NCBI GenBank assembly: GCA_900473415.1
Contig: UCLR01000010.1
Span: forward strand, 187,732-251,731
Direction of reading: 5' to 3'
DNA from: Hyphomicrobiales bacterium
GTDB lineage: Bacteria; Pseudomonadota; Alphaproteobacteria; Rhizobiales; Beijerinckiaceae
Length of the DNA: 64,000 nt
Of this stretch, positions 8,389-17,182 are shown one piece after another (within the stretch, counting starts at the first letter, position 1; each line of letters starts with the position of its first letter). The position numbers and the translations under genes are program-made. The notes under the pieces were generated by a model. It worked only from the letters and a program-made list of their open reading frames with translations, was not told the origin of the DNA and did not search any database.

Positions 8389-9357
8389 TCAGGCCAGCTT
8401 GGCGGAGACGAGCTTGCGCAGGCCGCGCAGATCCTTGACGAAGCCGCGGATGCCCTCGGCCAGCTTCTCCGTCGCCATCGGATCCTCGTTCATGGCGAAG
8501 CGGAAGGCCTTCTCGTCCAGGACGATGCGCTTGGAGCGATCCGAGGTGGTCTGGGGCGAAGCGGCAGGGGACAAGCGACGCGGCAGATCGCCACTGGCGG
8601 CCGCCAGTTCGTCGAGCAGGCCCGGGCCGATGGTCAGCCGGTCGCAGCCGGCCAGCGCCTCGATCTCGCCGATGTTGCGGAAGGAGGCGCCCATCACCAC
8701 CGTCTTGATGTCGAAGGACTTGTAGTAGGCATAGATGCTCTTCACCGAGAGCACGCCCGGGTCGGTCTCGGCCGTGTACGGGCCGCCGCCGGCCTTGACG
8801 TACCAGTCGAGGATGCGTCCGACGAACGGCGAGATCAGGAAGGCGTTCGCCTCGGCCGCCGCCACTGCCTGCGGCAGGGCGAAGAGCAAGGTGAGGTTGC
8901 AATCGATGCCCTCGGCCTGCAGCACCTTGGCCGCCTGCAGGCCCTCCCAGGTCGAGGCGACCTTGATCAGGATACGGTCCTTGCCGACGCCGCGCTCCTT
9001 ATAGGCCGCGATGATGGCGCGGGCCTTCGCGATCGTGGCCTCGGTGTCGAAGGAGAGATCGGCATCCACCTCCGTCGAGACCCGGCCGGGAACGATCTTC
9101 GTGAGTTCCGTGCCGAAACTGACGGCCAATCGGTCACAGACGGCATGGACGGCCTTGTCGCCGCCGCCCTGCTTCTTGCCCCAGCCGATCGCTTCCTCGA
9201 CGAGATGGGCATAGGCCGGCGTCTCGACCGCCTTCAGGATCAGCGTCGGATTGGTGGTGCAATCGACGGGTTTGAGCCGGCGCACCGCTTCGATATCGCC
9301 GGTGTCGGCGACGACGGTGGTCATCTCGCGGAGCTGGTCGAGCTTTGAGGCGGTCAT
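8389..9357 (-). CDS. tal: Transaldolase (TalB type)
   Basis: A 322-residue transaldolase of the non-oxidative pentose phosphate pathway. It transfers a dihydroxyacetone unit from sedoheptulose 7-phosphate to glyceraldehyde 3-phosphate. Visible motifs are the N-terminal [13 protein letters not shown], the Schiff-base lysine in [16 protein letters not shown], and [20 protein letters not shown]. The ATG at 9355-9357 follows AGGAACC; the longer frame to 9444 adds a leader unlike the family. Confidence 0.95.
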   Translation of the reverse strand: MTASKLDQLREMTTVVADTGDIEAVRRLKPVDCTTNPTLILKAVETPAYAHLVEEAIGWGKKQGGGDKAVHAVCDRLAVSFGTELTKIVPGRVSTEVDADLSFDTEATIAKARAIIAAYKERGVGKDRILIKVASTWEGLQAAKVLQAEGIDCNLTLLFALPQAVAAAEANAFLISPFVGRILDWYVKAGGGPYTAETDPGVLSVKSIYAYYKSFDIKTVVMGASFRNIGEIEALAGCDRLTIGPGLLDELAAASGDLPRRLSPAASPQTTSDRSKRIVLDEKAFRFAMNEDPMATEKLAEGIRGFVKDLRGLRKLVSAKLA

Positions 9358-9497
9358 GGGCGGTTCCTGAAGTCTTTTCGTTCTTTGGGTAACATGTGCA
9401 ATGTGACGCCTGTTCCGGGCAATGGCGAGGGCCCATGAAGCCACGCCGCCATGCCGCGGACGAGGGAGCGCAGCGAAACCTTGCGCCGGCTCGAGAC

Positions 9498-9528
9498 AGA
9501 TGACAGCACCTTCATGGAACTGTCATCT
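9498..9528. promoter_or_regulatory. Inverted repeat / Pho-box-like site upstream of the family 1 binding protein
   Basis: AGATGACAG (9498-9506) and CTGTCATCT (9520-9528) are perfect 9-bp inverted arms around a 13-base spacer. The same stretch also reads CCTTCAT-GGAA-CTGTCAT (9509-9526), which has the 11-base periodicity of a PhoB box with one perfect and one 5/7 half site. It lies about 56 bp before the start of the binding protein gene. Which reading is biologically relevant, if either, cannot be told from sequence. Confidence 0.4.
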
Positions 9529-9583
9529 ACGAGGACTACCGGCAGCGCCATCTCGCGAATGCGATCGGAAGATGGAGATTGAG

Positions 9584-10573
9584 ATGCAGCGCAAGGTCCT
9601 CAGCGCCTTCACCCTCGCGGTCGGGCTCGCCGCCGCACTCTCGGCGCCTGCGGCGCTGGCCGCCGAAGGCAAGCTGGTGCTCTACACCAGCCAGCCGAAC
9701 ACCGACGCGCAGCAGACGATCGACGCCTTCAAGGCGAAGAACCCGAACGTCGACGTCTCCTTCGTCCGCGACGGCACGCCGCGCATCATGGCGAAGCTCA
9801 AGGCCGAGTTCGAGGCCGGCGCCCCGCAGGCGGACGTGCTGCTGATCGCCGATGCCGTGACGATGGAAGGGCTGAAGAAGGAAGACCGCCTGCTCGCCTA
9901 TGACAAGGCCGATGTCTCCGCCTTCCCGGCCGGCGTCCACGACCCGCAGAAGGCCTGGTTCGCGACCAAGCTCATCACCACCGGCATCGTCTACAACACC
10001 AAGGCGCCGATGAAGCCGACGAGCTGGACGGACCTGACCAAGCCCGAGGTCAAGAACCAGCTCGCCATGCCGAGCCCGCTCAACTCCGGCGCGGCGATGA
10101 TCCACACCATCACGCTGACCAGCAACCTCAAGGACGGCTGGAGCTTCTACGAGAAGCTGAAGGCCAACGGCACGCTCGCGGCCGGCGCCAATGGCGACAT
10201 CCTGCGCCAGGTCGCCACCGGCGAGAAGCTCTACGGCATGATCGTCGACTTCATGCCGATCCGCGAGAAGGCCAAGGGCGCTCCCGTCGAGTTCGTCTTC
10301 CCGAGCGAGGGCGTCTCCGCCGTGAGCGAGCCGGTCGCGATCCTGAAGAACACCAAGAACCCGGGAGCCGCCAAGGCCTTCATCGACTTCGTGCTCTCGA
10401 AGGAGGGCCAGGAGCTCGCGCTGAAGCAGGGCTATGTCGCCGCTCACCCGGCCGTCGCCCTGCCGGCGGGCTATCCCGAGCGCAGCGCGATCAAGCTGAT
10501 GACTTTCGACGCCGCCAAGGCGCTCGCCGACGAGGCCGCCACCCGCAAGCGCTTCAGCGCGATCTTCGAGTGA
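9584..10573 (+). CDS. ABC transporter substrate-binding protein, family 1 (Fe3+/phosphonate type)
   Basis: A 329-residue periplasmic binding protein with a signal peptide (FTLAVGLAAALSAPAALAA) and a mature start EGKLVLYTSQPNTDAQ typical of the AfuA/FbpA and 2-aminoethylphosphonate (PhnS-like) group. The C-terminal PVAILKNTKNPGAAKAF is also family-typical. I prefer the ATG at 9584, with GGAG at 9574-9577; an in-frame ATG at 9572 adds four residues. The following gene is a fused double permease, so the pair forms two parts of an importer. The ligand (ferric ion, putrescine-like, or phosphonate) cannot be assigned; a Pho-box-like site upstream slightly favours a phosphorus compound. Confidence 0.88.
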   Translation: MQRKVLSAFTLAVGLAAALSAPAALAAEGKLVLYTSQPNTDAQQTIDAFKAKNPNVDVSFVRDGTPRIMAKLKAEFEAGAPQADVLLIADAVTMEGLKKEDRLLAYDKADVSAFPAGVHDPQKAWFATKLITTGIVYNTKAPMKPTSWTDLTKPEVKNQLAMPSPLNSGAAMIHTITLTSNLKDGWSFYEKLKANGTLAAGANGDILRQVATGEKLYGMIVDFMPIREKAKGAPVEFVFPSEGVSAVSEPVAILKNTKNPGAAKAFIDFVLSKEGQELALKQGYVAAHPAVALPAGYPERSAIKLMTFDAAKALADEAATRKRFSAIFE

Positions 10574-10604
10574 TACCGGCTGACGCCTCGCAGTGGCCAG
10601 CGGC

Positions 10605-12356
10605 ATGACGCTGGCCATCGCCCGAAACGGGAAGTGGGAGCCTGCCGCGGCGGCCCCGCTTCTTTCGCGTCTGCGGTTGCCTTCCGGGCTCGGCCTGCCG
10701 GCACTCGTGATAGCGGTCGCGCTGCTGCTCGGCGGGCTGCCCTTCTTCCGGCTGCTGCTCGCGGCCTTCGCGCCTGGCTGGCAATTCGCCCCGGAGGCGG
10801 CTCTGGCCGAGATGGCGAGCCGCTCCGCACTGACCGCGACCTGGCACACGCTGGAGACAGCCGTCCTCTCCGCGCTCGGTGCGCTCGTCGTCGGCGGCAC
10901 GGTCGCGCTGACGCTCGGCGTCACCGATGTGCGCGGCAAGCGCCCTCTCGCCTTCTGCTTCGTCTTCTCGATGATGATCGCGCCGCAGGTGGCGGCTCTC
11001 GCTTTCCTCAGTCTCTTCGCGCCGAACTCGCAGATCCTCTCGCTGCTCGGCCTCGCGCCTGAGCCCGGCACGCCGAACCAGCTGCTCGGGCGCGGCGGCA
11101 TCATCCTGGTGATGGCTCTTCATCACGCGCCGCTCGTTGCGATCACGCTCTGGACCGGCCTGCGCAGCATCCCGCAATCGCTCGTCGAGGCCGCACAGAT
11201 GGAAGGTGCAGCACCTTCCATCATCGCCGCGCGCATCATCATCCCGGTGCTGAGGCCGCAGATCGTCGCGGCCGGGCTGATCGCCTTCGTCGCGGGCGTC
11301 GGCAATTTCGGCATCCCGGCCCTGCTCGGCCTGCCCGTCAATTATCTCACCCTGCCGACGCTGATCTATCGCCGGCTGTCGAGCTTCGGCCCGTCGAGCC
11401 TCGGCGAGACGGCGGCGCTAGCCGTTCTGGTCGGCGTGGTCGCGGCGCTCGGCATTATCGCAGGCGCCTACGTCGCCAGTCGCCAGCGCGGCAAGATCGA
11501 GATCGAGCGGCCATTCGAGCCGTTCTGGCTCCTCGGCTCGGCCCGGCCCTTCGTCGCCAGCGGCTTGTGGCTGCTGCTCGCGCTGAAGCTCGGTCTGCCG
11601 CTGCTCGCCCTGCTCAGCGAGGCGCTGACGCCGGCTCTGGGCGTCCCCCTCACCTGGCAGACGCTGACCTTCGACAAGTTCACCGAGGTTCTGCTGCGGC
11701 AGGCCGTGACGATGCGCGCCTTCCGCAACTCGCTGCTCTTCGCCGGGGCGGCTGCGGTAATCCTGGCCTTCCTCTCGATCGCCTTCGCCTATGGGCTGGA
11801 GCGGCGGATCGGCAAGCTCAGGCGGCCGATCGAGCTGATGATCGAGCTGCCCTACGCGCTGCCGGGCGTCGTGCTCGCCATCGCCTGCATCCTGATCTTC
11901 TTGAAACCCCTGCCGCTGATTGGCATCAGCATCTACGGCACCCCCTTCATTATTCTCTTCGCCTATCTCGCGCGCTTCCTGCCGCTGGCGCTCAAGGCGC
12001 CGGTCGCGGCCATGGCCCAGATCGAGGCGCATCACGAGGAGGCGGCGCGGCTGGACGGGGCTGGCCTGTGGCAGATGCTGCGCTTCATCGTCGCGCCGAT
12101 CCTGATGCCAGCGGCGGCCGTTTCGGCGCTGATGGTCTTCCTCGTCGGCTTCAACGAACTCACAGTCTCGGCCCTGCTCTGGTCGTCGGGCACGGAGACG
12201 CTGGGCGTGGTGCTGTTCAGCCTCAAGGAGGCCGGGCTCGCGGGCGAGGCCGCGGCGATCGCCGTCAGCGCCTCGGCGGTCATTCTGGTCGTGATGCTGA
12301 TGCTCGATGTTCTCGGGCGACACCTGCCGCAGAATATCCTGCCTTGGCGACTGTAA
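10605..12356 (+). CDS. ABC transporter permease, fused double-domain (FbpB/PhnUV-like)
   Basis: A 583-residue inner-membrane permease with about twelve helices and two copies of the permease core. The EAA loops are at SLVEAAQMEGAAPSIIAARI (residues about 186-205) and HEEAARLDGAGLWQMLRFI. This arrangement is typical of ferric-ion and aminoethylphosphonate importers that join both permease halves in one chain. It follows the binding protein gene by about 30 bp. The start may be the ATG at 10605 or a GTG 12 bp earlier; neither has a good ribosome site. No ATPase gene follows. Confidence 0.88.
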   Translation: MTLAIARNGKWEPAAAAPLLSRLRLPSGLGLPALVIAVALLLGGLPFFRLLLAAFAPGWQFAPEAALAEMASRSALTATWHTLETAVLSALGALVVGGTVALTLGVTDVRGKRPLAFCFVFSMMIAPQVAALAFLSLFAPNSQILSLLGLAPEPGTPNQLLGRGGIILVMALHHAPLVAITLWTGLRSIPQSLVEAAQMEGAAPSIIAARIIIPVLRPQIVAAGLIAFVAGVGNFGIPALLGLPVNYLTLPTLIYRRLSSFGPSSLGETAALAVLVGVVAALGIIAGAYVASRQRGKIEIERPFEPFWLLGSARPFVASGLWLLLALKLGLPLLALLSEALTPALGVPLTWQTLTFDKFTEVLLRQAVTMRAFRNSLLFAGAAAVILAFLSIAFAYGLERRIGKLRRPIELMIELPYALPGVVLAIACILIFLKPLPLIGISIYGTPFIILFAYLARFLPLALKAPVAAMAQIEAHHEEAARLDGAGLWQMLRFIVAPILMPAAAVSALMVFLVGFNELTVSALLWSSGTETLGVVLFSLKEAGLAGEAAAIAVSASAVILVVMLMLDVLGRHLPQNILPWRL

Positions 12357-12359
12357 GAC

Positions 12360-12373
12360 TTGATGCACATCAA
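12360..12373. promoter_or_regulatory. FNR/FixK-type box (TTGAT-N4-ATCAA)
   Basis: TTGATGCACATCAA matches the FNR/FixK/Anr consensus TTGAT-N4-ATCAA exactly. It starts 4 bp after the permease stop codon and is centred about 94 bp upstream of the diguanylate cyclase start at 12461. Activation at the usual -41.5 position would put the transcription start near 12408 with an untranslated leader of about 50 bases. This suggests oxygen- or nitric-oxide-responsive control of the cyclase gene. Confidence 0.55.
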
Positions 12374-12460
12374 AAGATCGGCCGGGAAGCCGAAGATTTC
12401 GGACAGAATCGCGCGCTGACGTGACGGAAAATTAAACGGGTGTGGGGTCAAAGCGGGGGC

Positions 12461-13762
12461 ATGGACGCTCTCCCGATGATCCGAACCCAACCCGAACCGG
12501 CTGCCGACGCGCGCAGGATCCTCGTCGTCGAGGATTCGCGCACGTTCTCACTGGCCCTCCGGAAGCTCCTCGAAGCCGAGACCGGACTTCCCGTGACGTG
12601 CTGCGACTCGCTGCGGGAACTGAGCGCGCTCATCGTTGCGGCGCCCGGCGCCTACACGATCGCCGTCGTCGACCTAAACCTGCCCGATGCGCCTCGCGGC
12701 GAGGCTCTGGACTGGACGGTCACGCACGGCATCCCCTCGATCGTCTTCACCGCCACCTTCGACCTCGCCACGCGCGGACGGATCATGGAACGGGAGGTGA
12801 TCGACTACGTCCTGAAGGACAACGAATTCGCGCTTCCCACTGTCGTCAGCACGGTCAGGCGTGCGCTGGACAACCGCAACACCCGCATCCTCGTCGTCGA
12901 CGACACGCGCACGACCCGGAAGGTGCTCGCCCGCATGCTGCTGATCCAGCAATACGCGGTGGTCGAGGCGGGATCCGGCCAGGAGGCACTGCAGCTCCTC
13001 GACCGCAATCCCGACATCCAGCTCGTCGTCAGCGACTACTACATGCCGGACATGGACGGCTTCGAGCTGGCGCGAAGGATCCGGCGCCGGCATCCCGAGG
13101 TCCGCGTCATCGGCATCTCGTCTTCGACCGACCGGCAGACCTCGGCAGGCTTCCTCAAGGCCGGCGCACATGACTTCGTCTCGCGCCCCTTCGTGCTGGA
13201 GGAGCTCCAGTGCCGCATCGCCTCGAATGTCGAGACGTTGACCCAGCTCCGGCAGCTCCAGGACCTGGCTGCGCGCGACTATCTCACCGGGTTGTACAAC
13301 CGCCGCCATTTCTTCGAGCGGGGCCGCCGGCTGCTCGGCGAGGCGCGCGAACTCGGCCTGCCGGTTTCGGTCGCGATCCTCGACATCGACCACTTCAAGC
13401 GCCTCAACGACCGCCACGGCCATGATGGTGGCGACAAGGCCCTGGCGGCGGTCGCCCGCAGCCTGAGCGGCCTGGCGGCGCGCGGCTTCAACCTCCTCGC
13501 CCGCGTCGGCGGCGAGGAATTCGCCATCCTCTTCCCCGGGGCCGATCTCGCCGAGGCGAAGCGACACTGCGAGGAGATCCGGGAAGGCATCGCCCGCGAA
13601 ACGCTGACGCTGGGCGACGAGACGCTATCGCTGACCGTTTCGCTCGGCGTCGCCGAAATCGCCCGCGGCGACGAACTCGATGCCTGCCTCGGCCATGCCG
13701 ACGGCGCTCTCTATGCCGCCAAGCAGAACGGCAGGAACCGCGTCCACACCCACGCAGCCTGA
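12461..13762 (+). CDS. Diguanylate cyclase response regulator with two receiver domains (PleD-like)
   Basis: A 433-residue cytosolic protein. Receiver 1 (about residues 20-135) has VVEDS, the phospho-acceptor in VVDLNLPD and YVLKD. Receiver 2 (about 145-260) has VVDDT, VSDYYMPDMDGFEL and a C-terminal SRPF, where the conserved lysine is arginine. The GGDEF domain (about 270-430) carries DYLTGLYNRRHF and an intact RVGGEEFAIL active site, so c-di-GMP synthesis is expected. The inhibitory-site position reads RGFN rather than RxxD, suggesting weak product inhibition. No cognate kinase is adjacent. An exact FNR/FixK-type box lies upstream. The ATG at 12461 follows GCGGGGG; a GTG at 12440 is also in frame. 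Confidence 0.92.
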   Translation: MDALPMIRTQPEPAADARRILVVEDSRTFSLALRKLLEAETGLPVTCCDSLRELSALIVAAPGAYTIAVVDLNLPDAPRGEALDWTVTHGIPSIVFTATFDLATRGRIMEREVIDYVLKDNEFALPTVVSTVRRALDNRNTRILVVDDTRTTRKVLARMLLIQQYAVVEAGSGQEALQLLDRNPDIQLVVSDYYMPDMDGFELARRIRRRHPEVRVIGISSSTDRQTSAGFLKAGAHDFVSRPFVLEELQCRIASNVETLTQLRQLQDLAARDYLTGLYNRRHFFERGRRLLGEARELGLPVSVAILDIDHFKRLNDRHGHDGGDKALAAVARSLSGLAARGFNLLARVGGEEFAILFPGADLAEAKRHCEEIREGIARETLTLGDETLSLTVSLGVAEIARGDELDACLGHADGALYAAKQNGRNRVHTHAA

Positions 13763-13836
13763 CGCAGCGACGGGCCGCCCGCGGTGGGGCGGCCGGCCGG
13801 AGTCCGCATCAGGCAGCGCGGTAGCGCGGGGCGGGC

Positions 13837-14091
13837 GTGCCGGACTCTCCGGCCGCGAATAGCGTTGCTGGCCGTTTCGAAGGTCTTCCAAAGCGTCTCA
13901 TCGGCGACGGATGGCCAAGTATATACCTCGCCCACGTCGAGCCCGATGAGTGCGGCATCGACCATGGTCTCGGTCTTCGAGAGACGACGCTAGGTCCCGG
14001 CGTGGCGGAGGGCCTGCGGGCGCTCGCCGATCTGATCGCGTCCGATCGTTTCCTCGACGCCTATCGCAGCGGCCGCCCCCTCGACCAGTAG
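13837..14091 (+). CDS. Doubtful small hypothetical protein
   Basis: This 331-bp gap (13763-14093) holds one plausible small frame of 84 codons starting at GTG 13837. Its C-terminal half, GVAEGLRALADLIASDRFLDA, looks protein-like (amphipathic, acidic), but there is no ATG, no clear ribosome site and no recognised family. It ends just before the convergent LysR gene. It may be a decayed gene rather than an expressed one. Confidence 0.25.
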   Translation: MPDSPAANSVAGRFEGLPKRLIGDGWPSIYLAHVEPDECGIDHGLGLRETTLGPGVAEGLRALADLIASDRFLDAYRSGRPLDQ

Positions 14092-14093
14092 CG

Positions 14094-15026
14094 CTATTCG
14101 GCCGCGGCACGCGGAGCCACCTGACGCGCCTCGCCCATCAGCAAGGCGCGCGACGCCTTGGTCTCGCGCACGATGAAGTCGACAATGGCGCGCACCCGCG
14201 CGACATCCTTGAGATCGGCGTGGACGAGCAGCCAGAAGGAACGCGTGATCTGCACGGTCTCGGGCAGGACGGGCACCAGCCGCGGCTCGTCCTCGGCCAT
14301 GAAATGGTGGATGACGCCGATGCCGGCGCCTGCCAGCACGGCATTCTTCTGGGCGATGACGCTCGAACTCTGGAGATGGGCACGCAGTCCCTTCGCGACC
14401 TCGTCGAGATAGTCGAGCTCCGGCGCGAAGATCAGGTCGTCGATATAGCCGATGATGCGATGGGCGAAGAGGTCCTCCGGCTTCGTCACCGGCGGCATCG
14501 CCGCGAGATAGTCCCGCGAGGCATAAAGGCCGAGGCGGTAGTCCGAAAGCTTGCGGGCGACGACCTTGCCTTCCTTCGGCGGCGCCAGCGTGATCGCGAC
14601 ATCGGCCTCACGCTTCGAGAGCGATAGCAGCCGCGGCATGGCGATGAGCTGGAGCTCGAGACCGGGATAAGCGCTGGCGAAACCGGCGAGGCGCGGCGCC
14701 AGGAAGGCGGTGCCGAAGCCATCCGGCGCGCCGATCCGGACCGTGCCGGAGAGCGCCATGTCGGCCCCGCCGATATCGCTCTGGATCGCGAGGGCCTCGG
14801 TCTCCATGCTCTCGGCCTTGGCGAGCAGGCGCTCGCCATGTGCGGTCAGCGTGTAGCCCTGAGGGCGACGCTCGAAGAGCTTCGCCTTCAGCGCCTCCTC
14901 CAGCGAGGTGATGCGGCGCGAGACGGTGGCGTGATCGGCCCCCAGCCGGCGGGCCGCAGCCGTCAGACGCCCCGACCGCGCCACGGCCAGAAAGAACCGG
15001 AGATCGTCCCAGTCGAAGCGCTCCAA
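14094..15026 (-). CDS. LysR family transcriptional regulator
   Basis: A 310-residue LysR protein: a winged HTH (residues 1-60; RFDWDDLRFFLAVARSGRLT, AAARRLGADHATVSRRITSLE) followed by a substrate-binding-like effector domain. I chose the TTG start at 15026 because GGAGGGAG lies at the right distance and the protein then begins at the usual HTH position. Upstream ATGs in the same frame (for example 15089) would add a long leader reaching into the mmsA promoter. It is divergent from mmsA, so it probably controls the valine-catabolic genes; the inducer is unknown. Confidence 0.88.
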   Translation of the reverse strand: MERFDWDDLRFFLAVARSGRLTAAARRLGADHATVSRRITSLEEALKAKLFERRPQGYTLTAHGERLLAKAESMETEALAIQSDIGGADMALSGTVRIGAPDGFGTAFLAPRLAGFASAYPGLELQLIAMPRLLSLSKREADVAITLAPPKEGKVVARKLSDYRLGLYASRDYLAAMPPVTKPEDLFAHRIIGYIDDLIFAPELDYLDEVAKGLRAHLQSSSVIAQKNAVLAGAGIGVIHHFMAEDEPRLVPVLPETVQITRSFWLLVHADLKDVARVRAIVDFIVRETKASRALLMGEARQVAPRAAAE

Positions 15027-15150
15027 GCCTCCCTCCTCGTATTTGTGTTTTTGCACGACAGGCGTTTCACTCTCGCTATAGCCGTGCATAAACGAGAATG
15101 GTAGGGAGTTGACACGATCGCAACACCACCAATTCGTAGGGAGGGCGCCC
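15027..15150. promoter_or_regulatory. Divergent LysR/mmsA regulatory region
   Basis: A 124-bp interval between divergent genes, the usual site for LysR binding. It contains TGCACG (15052-15057) and CGTGCA (15083-15088) as inverted arms 25 bases apart. A TTGACA at 15109-15114 is a possible -35 box for mmsA, with no convincing -10. GGGAGG before 15151 is the mmsA ribosome site. These are candidate sites only. Confidence 0.35.
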
Positions 15151-16647
15151 ATGCGTCAGGTCGGACATTTCATCGGCGGCAAGCAGATCGCCGGCACCTC
15201 GGGACGGACCTCCGACATCTTCCAGCCGATGGACGGCTCGGTGATCGGCAAGGTGGCGCTGGCCTCCAAGGCTGAACTCGATGCAGCGGTGCAGAACGCG
15301 GCTGAGGCGCAGCCGAAATGGGCTGCGGTCAACCCGCAGCGTCGCGCCCGTGTCCTGATGAAGTTCCTGGACCTGATCGCCCAGAACAACGATGAACTCG
15401 CCGATCTCCTCGCCCGCGAGCACGGCAAGACCATTCCCGACGCCAAGGGCGACATCCAGCGCGGCGTCGAGGTCGTCGAGTATTCGCTCGGCGTTCCCGG
15501 CCTGATGAAGGGCGAGTTCACCGACGGCGCCGGCCCCGGCATCGACATCTACTCGCTGCGCCAGCCGCTCGGCGTCGTCGCCGGCATCACGCCGTTCAAC
15601 TTCCCGGCGATGATCCCGCTCTGGAAGCTCGGCCCCGCAATCGCCTGCGGCAACGCCTTCATCCTCAAGCCCTCCGAGCGCGACCCCGGCGTGCCGATGC
15701 GTCTTGCGGAGCTCTTCATCGAGGCGGGCGGCCCTCCCGGCATCCTGAACGTCGTCAACGGCGACAAGGAGGCGGTCGACGCCATCCTCGACCATCCCGA
15801 GATCAAGGCGGTCGGCTTCGTCGGCTCAACCCCAATCGCGGAGTACATCTACACCCGTGGCTGCGCGAACGGTAAGCGCGTGCAGTGCTTCGGCGGCGCC
15901 AAGAACCACATGATCGTCATGCCCGACGCCGACATGGACCAGGCCGTCGACGCGCTCATCGGCGCCGGCTACGGCTCGGCCGGCGAGCGCTGCATGGCGA
16001 TCTCGGTCGCGGTGCCGGTCGGCAAGGCGACCGCCGACGAGCTGGTGAAGCGGCTGATCCCGCGCGTCGAGAGCCTCAAGGTCGGCCCCTCGACGGACGT
16101 CACTGCCGATTACGGTCCGGTCGTCACGAAGGCGGCGATGGAGAAGATCAAGCACTACGTCGACATCGGCGTGCAGGAAGGTGCCAAGCTCGTCGTCGAC
16201 GGCCGCGGCTTCAAGATGCAGGGCTACGAGAACGGCTTCTATGTCGGCGGCTGCCTGTTCGACAACGTCACCAAGGACATGCGCATCTACAAGGAGGAGA
16301 TCTTCGGGCCCGTGCTCTCCGTGCTGCGTGCGGACAGCTATGACGAGGCGCTGAAGCTCACGAACGACCACGAGTACGGCAACGGCACGGCCATCTTCAC
16401 CCGCGACGGCGACGCCGCGCGCGATTTCGCCTCGAAGGTGCAGGTCGGCATGGTCGGCATCAACGTGCCGATCCCGGTTCCGCTCGCCTACTACACCTTC
16501 GGCGGCTGGAAGCGCTCGGCCTTCGGTGACCTCAACCAGCACGGCCCGGACTCGATCCGCTTCTACACCAAGACCAAGACGGTGACGGCCCGCTGGCCGA
16601 GCGGTATCAAGGACGGCGCCAGCTTCGTCATCCCGACGATGAACTGA
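15151..16647 (+). CDS. mmsA: Methylmalonate-semialdehyde dehydrogenase (CoA-acylating)
   Basis: A 498-residue ALDH-superfamily enzyme of valine (and inositol) catabolism. It converts methylmalonate semialdehyde to propionyl-CoA with NAD and CoA. Visible motifs are the N-terminal VGHFIGGKQIAGTSGRTSDI, GVVAGITPFNFPAMIPLWK, and the catalytic cysteine in GSAGERCMAISVAV. Length is that of characterised MmsA. The ATG at 15151 follows AGGGAGG; a start at 15109 in the same frame lacks such a site. Isobutyryl-CoA dehydrogenase and mmsB follow on the same strand. Confidence 0.96.
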   Translation: MRQVGHFIGGKQIAGTSGRTSDIFQPMDGSVIGKVALASKAELDAAVQNAAEAQPKWAAVNPQRRARVLMKFLDLIAQNNDELADLLAREHGKTIPDAKGDIQRGVEVVEYSLGVPGLMKGEFTDGAGPGIDIYSLRQPLGVVAGITPFNFPAMIPLWKLGPAIACGNAFILKPSERDPGVPMRLAELFIEAGGPPGILNVVNGDKEAVDAILDHPEIKAVGFVGSTPIAEYIYTRGCANGKRVQCFGGAKNHMIVMPDADMDQAVDALIGAGYGSAGERCMAISVAVPVGKATADELVKRLIPRVESLKVGPSTDVTADYGPVVTKAAMEKIKHYVDIGVQEGAKLVVDGRGFKMQGYENGFYVGGCLFDNVTKDMRIYKEEIFGPVLSVLRADSYDEALKLTNDHEYGNGTAIFTRDGDAARDFASKVQVGMVGINVPIPVPLAYYTFGGWKRSAFGDLNQHGPDSIRFYTKTKTVTARWPSGIKDGASFVIPTMN

Positions 16648-16672
16648 GCCGGGGCCGCGAACGGAGGAGGCC

Positions 16673-17182
16673 ATGGAGCGATCGCTGCGCATCATCGCAT
16701 CGTCGCTCGTCCTCCTCTGTGGCGGCGCACTGCAGGCCGGCGCGCAGGAGGCCACTGCCTCGGCCGGCGATGCCCTCTGCGAACCCGGCGTCATCGAATA
16801 TATGACGCTGGATGGGGGCCAGCAGGCGCGCTGCCGCCAGCTTCTGGAGGTCCGGATCGCCGAGATGCGCAGGCGCAGCCGCGAGCACATCGCCCGCGTC
16901 GTCGAGGAGAACCGGCTGCGGCGCGCGCTGGAGGCGAGCCTGCCTCCTCCTCCGCCGCCACCCGTCACCATCGAGAATTTCCTCGGCAGCGACGTCGCCT
17001 ATGGCGACGTGGTGGTTACGGACCGGGGGCCGCGCGTCTTCGTCGGCCAGTCCGGGGAGCTTCCTCGGCCTGAGGACTTCGTCACCCTCGATTCGCCACG
17101 CTCGCCGCATCGCGGCCGCACCCGGGCCTATGACGGGGCCTATCCCGAGCGCAGCCGCAGCCATCAGGAGCGCAAGCCTTGA
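16673..17182 (+). CDS. Small exported protein of unknown function, paralog of the 6397-6903 product
   Basis: A 169-residue protein with a signal peptide ([19 protein letters not shown]). Next come two cysteines (CEPGV and RCRQ), a charged helical region (residues about 55-85), a PPPPPPP linker and a C-terminal module, [18 protein letters not shown] ... [10 protein letters not shown]. That module matches the one in the 6397 gene. It lies between mmsA and the isobutyryl-CoA dehydrogenase gene and overlaps the latter's TTG start by 4 bases, so it is translated as part of the valine operon. The function is unknown and the protein is probably periplasmic. Confidence 0.82.
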   Translation: MERSLRIIASSLVLLCGGALQAGAQEATASAGDALCEPGVIEYMTLDGGQQARCRQLLEVRIAEMRRRSREHIARVVEENRLRRALEASLPPPPPPPVTIENFLGSDVAYGDVVVTDRGPRVFVGQSGELPRPEDFVTLDSPRSPHRGRTRAYDGAYPERSRSHQERKP

